Positions 32,588 to 43,297 of a stretch of DNA of 64,000 bases are shown one piece after another (positions within the stretch are counted from its first letter, which is position 1; every line of letters starts with the position of its first letter). Position numbers and translations under genes: made by a program. The stretch covers positions 1-64,000 of the forward strand of contig WNNJ02001563.1 in NCBI GenBank assembly GCA_012934845.2, in the 5' to 3' direction. Source of the DNA: Pomphorhynchus laevis. Taxonomy: Eukaryota; Acanthocephala; Palaeacanthocephala; Echinorhynchida; Pomphorhynchidae. The notes under the pieces are model-generated. The model ran no database searches and was not told the origin of the DNA. It worked only from the letters and a program-made list of their open reading frames with translations.

Positions 32588-35554
32588 TTAGTTTTTAAAA
32601 TAAGGAAATGCAACACGAAACATTGCTTGATCCATTCGTAGTCTTCTTTTAAAAGCACTAAGTGAACTGCATCCAACGGTGTCTGCATCAAGGTTGTTCC
32701 ACAGCTCAACAATTCTTCTATCAAATTGCATCGCGCCCAATTTCTGTACTCTGTTTCTTCGAATAGTTAAAGAATGACCGCGAAGAACATTTGAACAACG
32801 TAGTTGAACCCTACTCCGAAGAGGGTGATGAGGACGTTGGAATAAATGCCAAACAAGGCACATATCCATGTACCGACGGGTCCATGTGACGGTCTCAAGT
32901 CCTAATGATCTCAGTCTGTCTTCATAAGGCAGCGACGCCAACGTTGGTGCTAGCTTTGTTGCCCTGCGAAGTACCCTCTCTGATTTCTTATGTTCATGCA
33001 CAGTACGTGGGTATACAACCGGAGCTGCATATAAAAGTCTACTCAATACATGTGCTAAAATCAGAGGCCGAAGAGCAGTCGGATTAACGCGAACAAACGC
33101 GCGTCGAATCATACCTATCATTTTATTGGAGTTGGCACAAGCTTGATCAGTGTGCTTTTTGGTTGATAAATTAGAGGTAACCCATACTCCTAAATCTTTG
33201 TAACTATCGACACTTTCCACAATACAGTCCTTATATGTGTAACAAGCTGATGTTAGTTGCTTGCGAGCATTACCAATAATACGCATGTGTTTGCATTTCG
33301 AAACATTTATCACAAGCTTGTTTAACGCCGCCCACAACTCCAAATTATCTATGTCAGTTTGCAAATTATCAACATCCTCACATGAATGAATGGGCCGCCA
33401 TATTTTTAAGTCATCTGCATACAAACATGATCGAGAGCGAATGCACCCAGGCAAATCGTTAACATAAATGCTGAATAAAAGCGGACCCAAAACTGAACCT
33501 TGAGGTACTCCAATATGACATTCTCTAGACACAGACAATGACCAATCGACAAGTACTCGAAAGCAACGATCACGAAGAAATTCTCTAATCCAATCAACTA
33601 TTATGTTTGGGAGTCCAGTATTGACAAGTTTCTGAAGAAGTAGACCATGATCTACTCTATCAAAAGCTTTAGAAAAGTCGAAGAATATAATGTCTGTATC
33701 GATATAATGTGTCTTATTCGCTGTCCAATCAAGATGAGCATCAAGCAAATTTGAAACAGTTGAATAACCCTCCCGAAATCCGTGCTGATTAGGGACTAAA
33801 ATTTTTCCTACACGAAAAAACTCAACCATGTAGCGATGCACAAACCTCTCCAACACTCTACAGCAAATGCAGGTAATGCTCACCGGCCTATAATTCTCGA
33901 CGGAAGAGCGATCTCCCTTCTTGAAGTAGGGAAGAACAATTGACTGCTTCCACACATTAGGAAGAGATCTTTCCAAGATTGACTGGCGAAAAATTGCACA
34001 GAGAGGAACGCAAATTGAGCCTGCTAATCTGCGCAGATAAACAGAAGGTAGTAAGTCACAACCTCTTGAATTATTTGCTTTTAGACGGCGTAATTCGGAA
34101 TAGACTTTAGCTGGCGTTATCAAATTGTCAAGGTCCAACTCAAGACACGTGTCAGAGTAAGTGTTCAGCACACTAGATTCCATACAAAAAGTTTGATGTT
34201 CATTTGCGGGCTCTACTGAAGTGCAATAGTGTGCCGCAAACTCTTCAGCTAGGTCATTCGCAGAAATGTCATAGAAGTAGTGACAAATCGAAGAATCAAC
34301 AGCTCCCCTGCTTGATAGGTACTGAAAAAGGACCTTTAAATCGTATTTACACTTGTTAGCTAATGCATTCTCAAATGCACACCGCTTCTTTCTCTTCAAT
34401 GAATTGAATAAATTTCTTGCCTGTTTAAAAACATCATAACTACACTCCCCAACTTTGTAGCGATTGAAGATCAAATTACGAGTCCTCAATGCTGAACGTA
34501 ACTCAGAATCGAACCAGGGAGAATCTTTTCGACGTGTCCTGCTTCTAAGTGGAGAGAATAAAATAAGCAGCGACTCTAAGCTTCTCTGAAAGTAATTCCA
34601 CGCGCCGTGTACTCCAACAACAGCGGGATCTGGCCAGGTAACTGTTGAAAGTATTGACTTAATTGCACCTGTGTTGGTTTTGAAAGCATTAACCACTTGA
34701 TTTTCACGCGGACCTCGAGTATCTTCTTGAAACCTTAACCTAATGATCAATACGCAATGATCAGACATACCGATCGGGGCATCATAACGGATAGCGTTAA
34801 TAATCTCACTGTTCGAAGATAAACATACATCTAATAGAGATCTACTGTCACTAGCAAAACGAGTGTAATTTTGAACATGCTGAGTTAAACCACAATAGAT
34901 GATACACTCCAGAAGGTCATAGGAAGCATGGTCACAAGTAGGAAAAGCCGTATACGAATTCCAATCAACCGAAGGCATATTCAAGTCACCAAGTATTAAA
35001 ACATTGGAGGTACCTTTAGAATAAAGTTCTACTTCCCCAATCAGTTTATCTGTGGCGGCCAAGGGTGAACGATATACTACCCCCAGAACAAGCGGAGCGG
35101 TATGCATGAATTTTACCCGACACCACAAACTTTCGACTTTATTAGAAGAAGAAGTGCTAAGAATAGTTACTTTCACATCGTTGCTCACATAAAGAATAAC
35201 ACCTCCACCTCTTCCACTTTTACGATCACTGCGGAAAACCAGATAACCAGGGATGGAGACTTCATTATCAATAATATCACTATATAGCCATGATTCTGTG
35301 ATAGCGAGTAATTTAGGACGAATTAACTGAACTCTATATCTCAGTTCATCTATCTTCGATATAAGACTGCGAACATTACCATGGAGTATTTCACAATGCC
35401 CCAACATACCTCTGGGAGTATTCCTATCACCCCTTACACATCCAAATAACCCGGACGCTAAACCATTTAGACTCTGATAGGCAGAGTAGACGAGCCCGTT
35501 TCGATTACAGAATGCACGCGAGGCGACATGACTAGTGGGCTCCAACTCAGCCAA
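32588..35554 (-). CDS. LINE ORF2: AP-endonuclease and reverse transcriptase
   Basis: 988 aa. Residues about 50-275 are an APE-type endonuclease: HGNVRSL (Asn), ITESWL (Glu), GRGGGVILYVS, VYRSPL, LGDLNMPSVDW (Asp, Asn) and GMSDHC (Asp-His) give the catalytic set. The RT follows: GCDLLPSVYLRRL, IIFFDFSKAFDRVDH (A), GVPQGSVLGPLLFSIYVNDL (B), CLYADDLKIWR (C). The C-terminal region has RLLYAAPVVYPR and LASLPYEDRLRSLGL, usual for CR1-group elements. The protein nicks target DNA and primes reverse transcription there. Start chosen at the first Met; it overlaps ORF1, so translation may depend on reinitiation or a frameshift. No defects visible. Confidence 0.95.
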   Translation of the reverse strand: MAELEPTSHVASRAFCNRNGLVYSAYQSLNGLASGLFGCVRGDRNTPRGMLGHCEILHGNVRSLISKIDELRYRVQLIRPKLLAITESWLYSDIIDNEVSIPGYLVFRSDRKSGRGGGVILYVSNDVKVTILSTSSSNKVESLWCRVKFMHTAPLVLGVVYRSPLAATDKLIGEVELYSKGTSNVLILGDLNMPSVDWNSYTAFPTCDHASYDLLECIIYCGLTQHVQNYTRFASDSRSLLDVCLSSNSEIINAIRYDAPIGMSDHCVLIIRLRFQEDTRGPRENQVVNAFKTNTGAIKSILSTVTWPDPAVVGVHGAWNYFQRSLESLLILFSPLRSRTRRKDSPWFDSELRSALRTRNLIFNRYKVGECSYDVFKQARNLFNSLKRKKRCAFENALANKCKYDLKVLFQYLSSRGAVDSSICHYFYDISANDLAEEFAAHYCTSVEPANEHQTFCMESSVLNTYSDTCLELDLDNLITPAKVYSELRRLKANNSRGCDLLPSVYLRRLAGSICVPLCAIFRQSILERSLPNVWKQSIVLPYFKKGDRSSVENYRPVSITCICCRVLERFVHRYMVEFFRVGKILVPNQHGFREGYSTVSNLLDAHLDWTANKTHYIDTDIIFFDFSKAFDRVDHGLLLQKLVNTGLPNIIVDWIREFLRDRCFRVLVDWSLSVSRECHIGVPQGSVLGPLLFSIYVNDLPGCIRSRSCLYADDLKIWRPIHSCEDVDNLQTDIDNLELWAALNKLVINVSKCKHMRIIGNARKQLTSACYTYKDCIVESVDSYKDLGVWVTSNLSTKKHTDQACANSNKMIGMIRRAFVRVNPTALRPLILAHVLSRLLYAAPVVYPRTVHEHKKSERVLRRATKLAPTLASLPYEDRLRSLGLETVTWTRRYMDMCLVWHLFQRPHHPLRSRVQLRCSNVLRGHSLTIRRNRVQKLGAMQFDRRIVELWNNLDADTVGCSSLSAFKRRLRMDQAMFRVAFPYFKN

Positions 35555-36930
35555 GTGCGTCGCTTCACAATCTGAAAATTTTTCACATAGAGATTTGTTT
35601 CTCCTTTAGCAACACGAGATGATAGTTCTTTTTTAACCTTCGATAATTTTTTTCGTTCTGATACATCAAGATCTTTCAGCAGTCGAATATTAGACCCTTT
35701 GAGACGGAACGAGTTTCTCAACATTAAGGTAGCATGAAGTTGGTTATGGAAGACAGCTTTGAGTAGTCGGGGTTTACTATTTAAAGCATTACGCTTACCT
35801 AGACGGAAAAGAGCGATAAGTTTAACTTTTTGGACTGTCTCGATGTCACAGGAGCCAAGTACATGTGCCAGAATAGACCTCAAACTCTGAATGTCGTCAT
35901 TCAGTCGTGCTTGCGCATTCTCGAAGATAGACTCGGGCACATTAGCTAGAATAACTGAGCAACCTCTATTATATATCCGCTTATTTGAGATCACCCTATC
36001 GAGACCATCACAGGACACAGCAGATTGTGTATCTGTACATGCACGTAAGCTGGGTATTTGAGTATCCGTTTTAACAATATTCCGCAAGCTAGATAAGTCT
36101 GTCTGGGTATGTGAATCATGAGACTCTAAAGAACTTGATGGTGACATCAAGGTGACGTGTGCGTTGCCCGAGGAAACGCCCTGACTATCTTTGTTTGAGA
36201 TATTACGAAATGTCGCATTGTGAGCATTCGGCATCTTCGGTGTATCACTTTGTAAAATCGCTTCATCAGACAGAATATATTTCGAGACTTCGTCATACGG
36301 TCTTGACACTGAATTTGGAGTTGAATAGGAAGAACGCAAATATCCCCGCTTCCAAATACGGGATGCTACAGGTCCATTGCTGCCTACATAAGCTCCAGTT
36401 GTCCGAGTTCGGTTGTCAATATGTAAAGAAAGATCGGCAGAAGGACGATCAACGACAACGCATGTAGTCATATCGTTCGTAGTCTGTGATACTTTAGGGA
36501 CTGTATTATCAGCAATTTGTTGCAATTTGCGATCGCTTGTATTCTCATCAAGGGGAATAACGCAGGCAGTCGTATCATCACCAACCCGCGCATCCACAGG
36601 AACTACATTTTTAAAAGGATGTTGAGCTTTGGAAGAGGATATTTTATCGTCCATGAGAACGGTTCGACTTAGAGATTGATTATGTGCTTCTTCAAATTCG
36701 ACCAAACGTCTTCTCAAAATATTAAGCTCCTTCACAGCACAAAAGCCACATAAATAAGCATCATCGGAATTCTTTTTTAACTTGCTCATACAAATAGTGG
36801 TCCAGGTGTCACACAAATCGTTCGAACACTGGACTTGGACAGATGTACACTCATCAATTATGCTTGCGTTTAGAGATACGGTGTTTACATTTGACTTCTT
36901 AGCTTTAAGCTTCGATGTTTTTCGTGTCAT
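35467..36930 (-). CDS. LINE ORF1: nucleic-acid-binding protein with N-terminal Cys-rich finger
   Basis: 487 aa. Residues about 25-65 hold a PHD-like Cys/His-poor finger (CTSVQVQC, C, C, YLCGFC), as in ORF1 of several CR1 elements, followed by a short coiled segment (LRRRLVEFEEAHN). The middle is Ser/Thr/Asn-rich and likely disordered. Residues about 325-455 (VILANVPES ... KVKLIALFRLGKRN ... KPRLLKAVFHN ... SERKKLSKVKKELSSRVAKG) match the conserved C-terminal half of CR1/Jockey ORF1. It is expected to coat the LINE RNA. It sits directly upstream of ORF2 on the same transcript. Confidence 0.88.
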   Translation of the reverse strand: MTRKTSKLKAKKSNVNTVSLNASIIDECTSVQVQCSNDLCDTWTTICMSKLKKNSDDAYLCGFCAVKELNILRRRLVEFEEAHNQSLSRTVLMDDKISSSKAQHPFKNVVPVDARVGDDTTACVIPLDENTSDRKLQQIADNTVPKVSQTTNDMTTCVVVDRPSADLSLHIDNRTRTTGAYVGSNGPVASRIWKRGYLRSSYSTPNSVSRPYDEVSKYILSDEAILQSDTPKMPNAHNATFRNISNKDSQGVSSGNAHVTLMSPSSSLESHDSHTQTDLSSLRNIVKTDTQIPSLRACTDTQSAVSCDGLDRVISNKRIYNRGCSVILANVPESIFENAQARLNDDIQSLRSILAHVLGSCDIETVQKVKLIALFRLGKRNALNSKPRLLKAVFHNQLHATLMLRNSFRLKGSNIRLLKDLDVSERKKLSKVKKELSSRVAKGETNLYVKNFQIVKRRTWLSWSPLVMSPRVHSVIETGSSTLPIRV

Positions 36931-37077
36931 TATGTGTTTTGTTCCGCTGGCAAGTTGTTTTGTAAATGTATGTTTATATATTGTGTGTTTAAGCTGTTTA
37001 AATTTTTTGTTCTAGTTGTTCTTTTTGTTTAAGTTGTTTAGAAATTATCTTGAACACTTATAACTTCTTCTTGATAA

Positions 37078-37208
37078 TCGTTCTTCTATAATCGTTCTTC
37101 TATAATTGTTCTTCTATAATTGTTCTTCTATAATCGTTCTTCTATAATTGTTCTTCTATAATTGTTCTTCTATAATCGTTCTTCTATAATCGTTCTTCTA
37201 TAATCGTT
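37078..37208. repeat. Tandem repeat of about 14 bp (CTTCTATAATYGTT)
   Basis: About nine head-to-tail units differing only by C/T at one position. It lies just upstream of LINE ORF1 and may be the promoter repeat in the LINE leader, though no second copy of the 5' end exists in the window to prove it. Confidence 0.9.
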
Positions 37209-37215
37209 CTTTGTA

Positions 37216-37791
37216 AGTACTTTAATAATCAATTCTTTTTTTAACCAATTCTTTATAATCAATTCATTTATATAAATTCAGGGTTTCTTAAAAAGCACAT
37301 TGTAAGTATTTAACAATCAAGACAATTAACATACATTTAGGCATAATTGTATGTTATTTATCTCAAACTTTTTTTAAGCTCAATATGTGTAATTAAAATA
37401 GCTACGAAGGTAGTCATCTTGTAAACCAACGTTTTTGGTTCATTAACAATAAAAACTTATGCCAGCATGTACATAATAAACGTTCAGTGACTATTTATGC
37501 GTCTAAATTGTTGATCTACTTTGGATTTGTTTAATCCTTTTTAAGCTTAAACTAATTTTAATAATTAAAATAGCACGTAATGTAATGTGGTCTTGTGTTA
37601 AGGTCAATGTGGTCTTGGCATTTTACTCGATCATAAAATGATCATTGAATTTGCTCATTTTAAATAAAAAACACCATCTTGTTTAAAGTCCAAGTCCAGC
37701 TGTTTACCATTTCGTTTATAAATAGTCAATCAACGTTTTTTGCTTGACAGTAATATCAAATATTATAAACTATTTTTGAATTAATCATCAA
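37216..37791. other. Upstream region of the ketoacyl synthase gene
   Basis: AT-rich; no recognisable element. Presumed promoter for the gene at 37792. Confidence 0.4.
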
Positions 37792-38991
37792 ATGAAGAAA
37801 GTGGTTATAACCGGTATAGGAATGGTTAGTCCATTGGGTAAAAATGTACAATCCACATGGACAACGTTGATATCATTTAACGGTTTAAATTCGTATGTAA
37901 CTAGACTGGGTAATGAATATAAATATTGTAAATATGGAATGCTTATCAAACCGGATGTAAATTTTAAAGACGATTTTCGCACTACAAAGGCGTGCAAACT
38001 TGCGCTTGTCGCTGCCAAGGAGGCGTTGTCATCTGCTGAATTATTAGACAAGAATCAGCTTTTAAGCAGAAAAATTGCCAACGTTGGTTGTTCAGTAGGT
38101 ACGGGATTGATTGATCCTAACGATGTTCTCAATCAAAAACGTTCCGCACATTATATACACACACTTTTGCCAAATTCTGTTGCCGCAACAATTTCGCATC
38201 AATTTGATTTGGTTCGTGGTTTTGCACCGGTACATACCGTGTCGAGCAGCTGTGTATCTGGACTAGAAGCGATTGGTGATGCTTTTAATATGATTAGACA
38301 CGGCGAAGTTGATATTATGTTATGCGGTGGAACTGAAAGCTGTTTTCACCCCTTAATAGTAGACGGATTCTGCGCCATGCGAGCAATGTCAAAACAATTT
38401 GCCAATTCGTGTCCTTTTAGCAAAAATAGAGACGGATTTATAATGAGTGAAGGTGCTGGTTTTCTCGTGCTGGAAAGTGAAGATCATGCGAAAGATAGAA
38501 AAGCACATATTCTTGGTTGCATATTATCATATTCTTTATGTGGGAGTGGTAGACGAAGCCGAAACTTGGCCGCTTCATCGTCGGATGCAATTTTTTTGAC
38601 TATGAAAAAAGCCATCGAACAAGCCAATTGCAATCCTACTTTTGTAAGTGCTCATGCTGCTGGAACAAAACATGGTGATCTTAGTGAATTAATTTCACTG
38701 GAAAAACTTGAAATTCCCCTCCACGTGAGCAGCTTTAAGGCTGCTCTAGGACACTCTCTAGCGGCCAGTGGACCAATTGAGCTTATAGTCACACTGCTAT
38801 GTTGTAAAAATAAAGTTATGCTTCCCACTTGGTATGTAAATGAGCAATCTGTCGAATCTTGTAAATACGTAAATTTATTAGTTGGGCAACATCCGAAGCC
38901 ATGGCATACATGCTCAACTAAAAAAATCGCTATGAAGAATGCAATTGGATTTGGGGGTGTTAACGCTTCTATCATTTTAGAAGGTACATGA
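37792..38991 (+). CDS. OXSM: 3-oxoacyl-ACP synthase, KAS II / OXSM type
   Basis: 399 aa, thiolase-fold condensing enzyme that extends acyl-ACP with malonyl-ACP; in animals this is the mitochondrial type II fatty-acid pathway leading to lipoate. Motifs: VVITGIGMVSPLG at the N-terminus; nucleophile Cys in VSSSCVSGLEAIG (about residue 154); first His in VSAHAAGT (about 286); Lys and second His in SSFKAALGHSLAASG (about 317-322); C-terminal NAIGFGGVNASIIL. The Cys-His-His set and the Lys are intact. It starts almost at the fold, with an in-frame TGA four codons upstream, so no mitochondrial presequence is encoded in this exon, unlike human OXSM (about 459 aa). An upstream exon or internal targeting is possible. 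Intronless. AATAAA at 39080-39085. Confidence 0.92.
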   Translation: MKKVVITGIGMVSPLGKNVQSTWTTLISFNGLNSYVTRLGNEYKYCKYGMLIKPDVNFKDDFRTTKACKLALVAAKEALSSAELLDKNQLLSRKIANVGCSVGTGLIDPNDVLNQKRSAHYIHTLLPNSVAATISHQFDLVRGFAPVHTVSSSCVSGLEAIGDAFNMIRHGEVDIMLCGGTESCFHPLIVDGFCAMRAMSKQFANSCPFSKNRDGFIMSEGAGFLVLESEDHAKDRKAHILGCILSYSLCGSGRRSRNLAASSSDAIFLTMKKAIEQANCNPTFVSAHAAGTKHGDLSELISLEKLEIPLHVSSFKAALGHSLAASGPIELIVTLLCCKNKVMLPTWYVNEQSVESCKYVNLLVGQHPKPWHTCSTKKIAMKNAIGFGGVNASIILEGT

Positions 38992-39449
38992 TCTTAGCTT
39001 CCATACATGCGACATGTAATTAAAAGATTTTCTACTTTTTTATAAACCCATATTGTTTTTAACTAACGGATTCATTTCAAATAAAATATTTTTGTTTCTG
39101 GTATAAAATTAGATTTATGTGAAAAGTCGTTTGGAGCTTATTAGACAGTTGTTTTGAAGAAAGACTCGTATAGGGCAGTATGTACACAGTCCTAATGCAG
39201 TTTGTAGGCAAGATTAGTTTAGGTATTCAAATTGTCAAGTTGGTTCAAGTGTATATTTAGATTGATGCAATTTTGCTGAAGACACTCACAGTATGTATAC
39301 AATTATATTGTACTAGCATGTCATGTATTAACATAATCTCTGTGAAATCGCATCTACATAGGTTTTTTGATAGCTCATTTTTTAATAAAACATTTTGTGG
39401 CTTATATATTCAATATTGTAAGTACATTTTTCAATTATATTGTACAGAG
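38992..39449. other. Downstream region of ketoacyl synthase
   Basis: Holds a poly(A) signal (39080-39085). Otherwise AT-rich with no recognised feature. Confidence 0.5.
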
Positions 39450-39640
39450 AAGGATTTATTTTTATGTGGCAAATGGGTGGTTGAGAAGGTGTGAAAGGAA
39501 GAGGTGTTTGAATGTGATAAATGAGGAAGGATCGGAGACCGTAGTTGTTGAAGTAATTTAAAACTGGAGTAAGAGGGAATGACTGGGGTTATTATCCATG
39601 GAGTAAGAGGGGATGGCGAGATGGAATAAAGGGGCTTTCA
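39450..39640 (-). mobile_element. L2-like LINE 3'-end fragment
   Basis: AAGGATTTATTTTTATGTGG and GGAAGGATCGGAGACCGTAG words match the 3' ends at 28185-28390 and 39978-40200. Confidence 0.65.
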
Positions 39641-39894
39641 AAATTTTTATTTTTTACAAATACATTTTGTAACTTCAAAATTCAATATTGTAATCGCCTT
39701 TATTTTTTCAGCTATTGTAATGAACACAAAAATGTGCTTCCGCATAAAATTTTGACTTTTGATAAAATATTAAAAGATCATTTTAATTAATAAAATTAAT
39801 ATAAAATTAAAATTTTAATTAATAAAATGAGTCAAGTAAATATTAATCTTCAAATTATACTTTGAGTTTTTGAATTTATTTCCAACCGATCTGA

Positions 39895-41225
39895 TCAAGT
39901 TTAAATAAATGGTACACTTTCAGATCGTTATCCGGTTCATGTTGGTGTCCCACAAAGTTCGGCAGTTGGACCATTACTTTAAAAAAAGAGATTTTATTTT
40001 AACGTGGCAAATGCGTGCCAGCGCACGCTTACATGACCACAACAAAACAAAAATGTAAATCATGTGTCGAGAAGATGTGAACAGAGGAGGTGTTTGAATG
40101 TGATAAAGGAGGGAGCGCGGCGGACGTCGAGAGGGAGTTGATTCCAGGCGAGTGAGGCGCCGACAAGGAAGGATTGGAGACTGTAGTTGTTAAAGTAATT
40201 GGGAACGTGGAGTAAGAGGGTATGACGGGAACGCAACGATAGCGAGGTGGGGCGAGTGTCGTCTAAGAAAGGAAGGTTAATGAACAATGAGGAGCTGACA
40301 GCGATGAGACGAAAAGTTACGAGAAGAAGGTGGAGTTTGATGCGGATGTGTATGGTGGGCCAGGAGAGTTGGGCAAAATATGTGGATGTGTGGTCGAAGC
40401 GACGGAGACGAAAGAGCACTCGAACGACGGTGTTGATTATTCGTTGTAGGGGTAGGATGATGGATTTTGGAGAATTGGCGAAAAGGCTAAGGCAGTAATC
40501 GATTTTAGGGAAAATAAGCGATGAAAGAAGATACATACAAGAACTGAAGTCGATAAGGGGTGATATGGCGAATGTCACGGAGAATTGAAGTTAGACGAGC
40601 GGACCTTGTCACGGACGAAGGGTTTAAGGGAAAGGTGATCATCGAAATGGAAGCCTAAGAAAGTGAGATTGTGGACTATGGGGATGATCGATGAGGCAAA
40701 AGATACAATGGGAGGAGATATGTTTGGTTTACGGGGGAGGATCCACATTATTTTGAACTTGTCGGGGTTTAGAACGAGACGGAGATTGGATATACGTTTG
40801 TAGATAGGATAAAGACAGTTGGAGGCGGAAATGCCAACGTTTTTGAATTTTCATTCATGATCTACCAAAAATCCTAAATTCAAGAGTCCCGAATGGGCGT
40901 TTACTAATTGTTTATCGAAAAACTGGTCTAAGTGTATTTGTGTATACAAATTCGGTATCGTAATCGAAATTCGAAGTATTTTCTAAATAATCATCCAATC
41001 GAATCAGTTTCACGTGTTAAGGATCTCGGTATCTGGATTTCTAACGATTTATCCACTCGCCATAATACTAATTTTGTGTGCGCTAAAGCCATGTGTATGG
41101 TAAGTATGATCCACCTAACTTCCAACTTCTTAAATTTAAGATCTTTCAAAACGTTTGCAGACGCCTTTGTTCTTTGCAATTTGTTATATGCCTCGTAATG
41201 TACGTATCAGAAGAACTAGCGGGGA
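39895..41225 (+). mobile_element. CR1-like LINE fragment, split by an L2-like insertion
   Basis: Left piece (39895-39977) reads LSDRYPVHVGVPQSSAVGPLL, RT motif B. The right piece from about 40838 continues with IFIHDLPKILNS, which follows motif B in CR1 elements, then SKYFLNNHPIESVSRVKDLGIWISNDLS (about 40977-41060) to about 41225. The 860 bp between are a minus-strand L2-like LINE. One stop after the junction, and the motif C region is missing or unreadable. Confidence 0.75.
39978..40837 (-). mobile_element. L2-like LINE 3' part inserted in a CR1-like LINE
   Basis: The minus-strand frame 40578-40060 (172 aa) holds PKIDYCLSLFANSPKSIILPLQRIINTVVRVLFRLRRFDHTS, the L2/CR1-group C-terminal tail, ending in SFITFKHLLCSHLLDT. 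Upstream (to 40837) a decayed RT thumb continues. The 3' UTR with GCGTGCCAGCGCACGC is at about 40013-40028. The copy is 5'-truncated. Confidence 0.85.
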
Positions 41226-41329
41226 CAAATCAACATCCCTTTTGTCTCTACCACCTAAAAGCGAAACGTTAGATTAATTGCAATTGTCTTTTGTTTCGTA
41301 ACAATCAACCAAACACTATTTGGCTTGTA

Positions 41330-42365
41330 AGCGTGCCGTTGGCACGCATTCGCCCCTAAATAAATTTATCTTATTCCATATAAGCGTGTCAGCTGCACGC
41401 TTACAAGTCAACTAGCTAACAAAAAACACAGCAAAAGTCATGCAGATAAATTAGTTAAATTGTTTAAATGAGATCGGATTTGGCGTTTAAAGCACGGTAT
41501 TTAGATTGATTGGCGTATATGAATGGGTAGATGATTCCACGAGAGAGGAGAAGGCACGAGGAAGGAGCGGAGTCTAAAGGAGGTAGAGTAGTTTGGGATA
41601 TGTAAACAAATGGAATTACAGGAACGCAAGGAACAGTAATCAGGACGAGAATTGTCGAGAAAAGGAAGGTTGAGAAATGAAGGATTAGGAAAAGTTACAA
41701 AGCGAAAAGCAATGAGAAGAGGACGAATTTTAACACGAGAATAAATGGTAGGCAAATCGAGAGAAACAAGATGGTGAGATGTATGATCGAACGACGAAGA
41801 CAATGGAGAATTCGGACAGCTGCGTTTACGATGCGTTTAAGTGGAAGAAGAATGGATTTATGTGAGTTGGAAAATAGACTAAGAGTGTAATCAAGTCTTG
41901 AGAAAAGGAGAGAAGATGTGATAGTCATACAAGAAGGGAAATCGATCAATCTACGAATTTGACGGAGGTTGCGGAGAATCAAGGTAAATGAGCGTACTTT
42001 ATCTCTAACGAAAGGTTTAAGTGAAAGTCAGTTGTCGAAATTGAAGCCCAGGAAAACGAGATTGTCAACCATAGGAAGAATTGTAGAATTTTATGATACG
42101 GAGTGAAGTTCTATGCTGGGGCGTCGAAGAAGAATCCACATTATTTTGGATTTATTAGGATTTAGAGATAGGCGAAGAGACGAAAGATGATTGAAAGTTG
42201 AAGCAAGACATTTGTAAGCAGAAACACTAAGATCGTGAATACGATATGCAGGTGCATGAGCATAGATGAGAATGTCATCAGCATATTGCATAACATGGTA
42301 GTCAAATGTATGAGAAATAGAAGACAAATCACCGAGAAGAAGAGAGGAGTTATAACATACGCAAA
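41330..42365 (-). mobile_element. L2-like LINE 3' part, broken
   Basis: Minus strand: MQYADDILIYAHAP (RT motif C, about 42290), a gap in frame, then LIDFPSCMTITSS, SRLDYTLSLFSNSHKS (about 41900) and the C-terminal tail to about 41500; the 3' UTR reaches about 41330 with GCGTGCC-GGCACGC hairpin. Closely related to the plus-strand copy at 27.9-30.06 kb. Frame breaks near 41800 and between 42091 and 41982. The 5' side ends at the (TA)n block. Confidence 0.85.
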
Positions 42366-42375
42366 AAGTAAGGTT

Positions 42376-43010
<635 letters not shown>

Positions 43011-43113
43011 ATCTATAATAAGCATGCCAGAGAAGCATCTCGGACAATACAGTTTCTGGATATCATGATGGAAGGTTTCATATACTGTGTGAAATCTGGT
43101 AATCCTGGATTCG

Positions 43114-43167
43114 TAGCCTAGCAGTCAAGAGCGCAAGCCAAAGTACGGAGAGCGACAGCTCGAATCT
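43114..43167 (+). promoter_or_regulatory. Pol III internal promoter of SINE family 2
   Basis: A box TAGCCTAGCAGT at 43114-43125 (one mismatch to TRGCNNAGYNGG). B box AGCTCGAATCT at 43157-43167 (eight of eleven to GGTTCGAATCC). Spacing is tRNA-like. Transcription is inferred. Confidence 0.55.
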
Positions 43168-43207
43168 CGGATGTGTCAAGTTTCAAAAGGTGAAGAGTTG
43201 GTAGTCA

Positions 43208-43297
43208 GCCTTCTGACGAGCCCGGGGCTACCAACATGTGGCAAAAAGCGGGCGAAACGAAAACGGCTGTGGCAATGGTGCCGTTAGTAGTCAGGGT
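43208..43297 (+). ncRNA. Hammerhead ribozyme in SINE family 2 (copy 3), full core
   Basis: GCCTT (43208-43212), CTGACGA (43213-43219), stem II GCCCG (43220-43224) with CGGGC (43249-43253), GAAA (43254-43257), stem III with AACGGC (43262-43267) and GCCGTT (43280-43285), cleavage triplet GTC (43290-43292), AGGGT (43293-43297) pairing with GCCTT. The variable seventh core base is C here and T in copy 1, as the family allows. Same 90-nt length as copy 1. Confidence 0.85.

Larger units (their letters stand above)
32488..37215 (-). mobile_element. Full-length CR1-like LINE with two open ORFs
   Basis: Minus strand: a repeat-bearing leader (about 37215-36931), ORF1 (36930-35467), ORF2 (35554-32588, overlapping ORF1 by 88 bases in another frame), a short 3' UTR and a (TAA)n then T-rich tail near 32522-32488. 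Both ORFs are uninterrupted. A truncated, nearly identical copy lies at 23183-24213. I found no clear target-site duplication; the exact 5' end is uncertain. Confidence 0.88.

Noticed and set aside
43105-43175. True tRNA gene on the plus strand
   Set aside because: Head of a repeated unit, mismatched stems, no usual tRNA 3' end.
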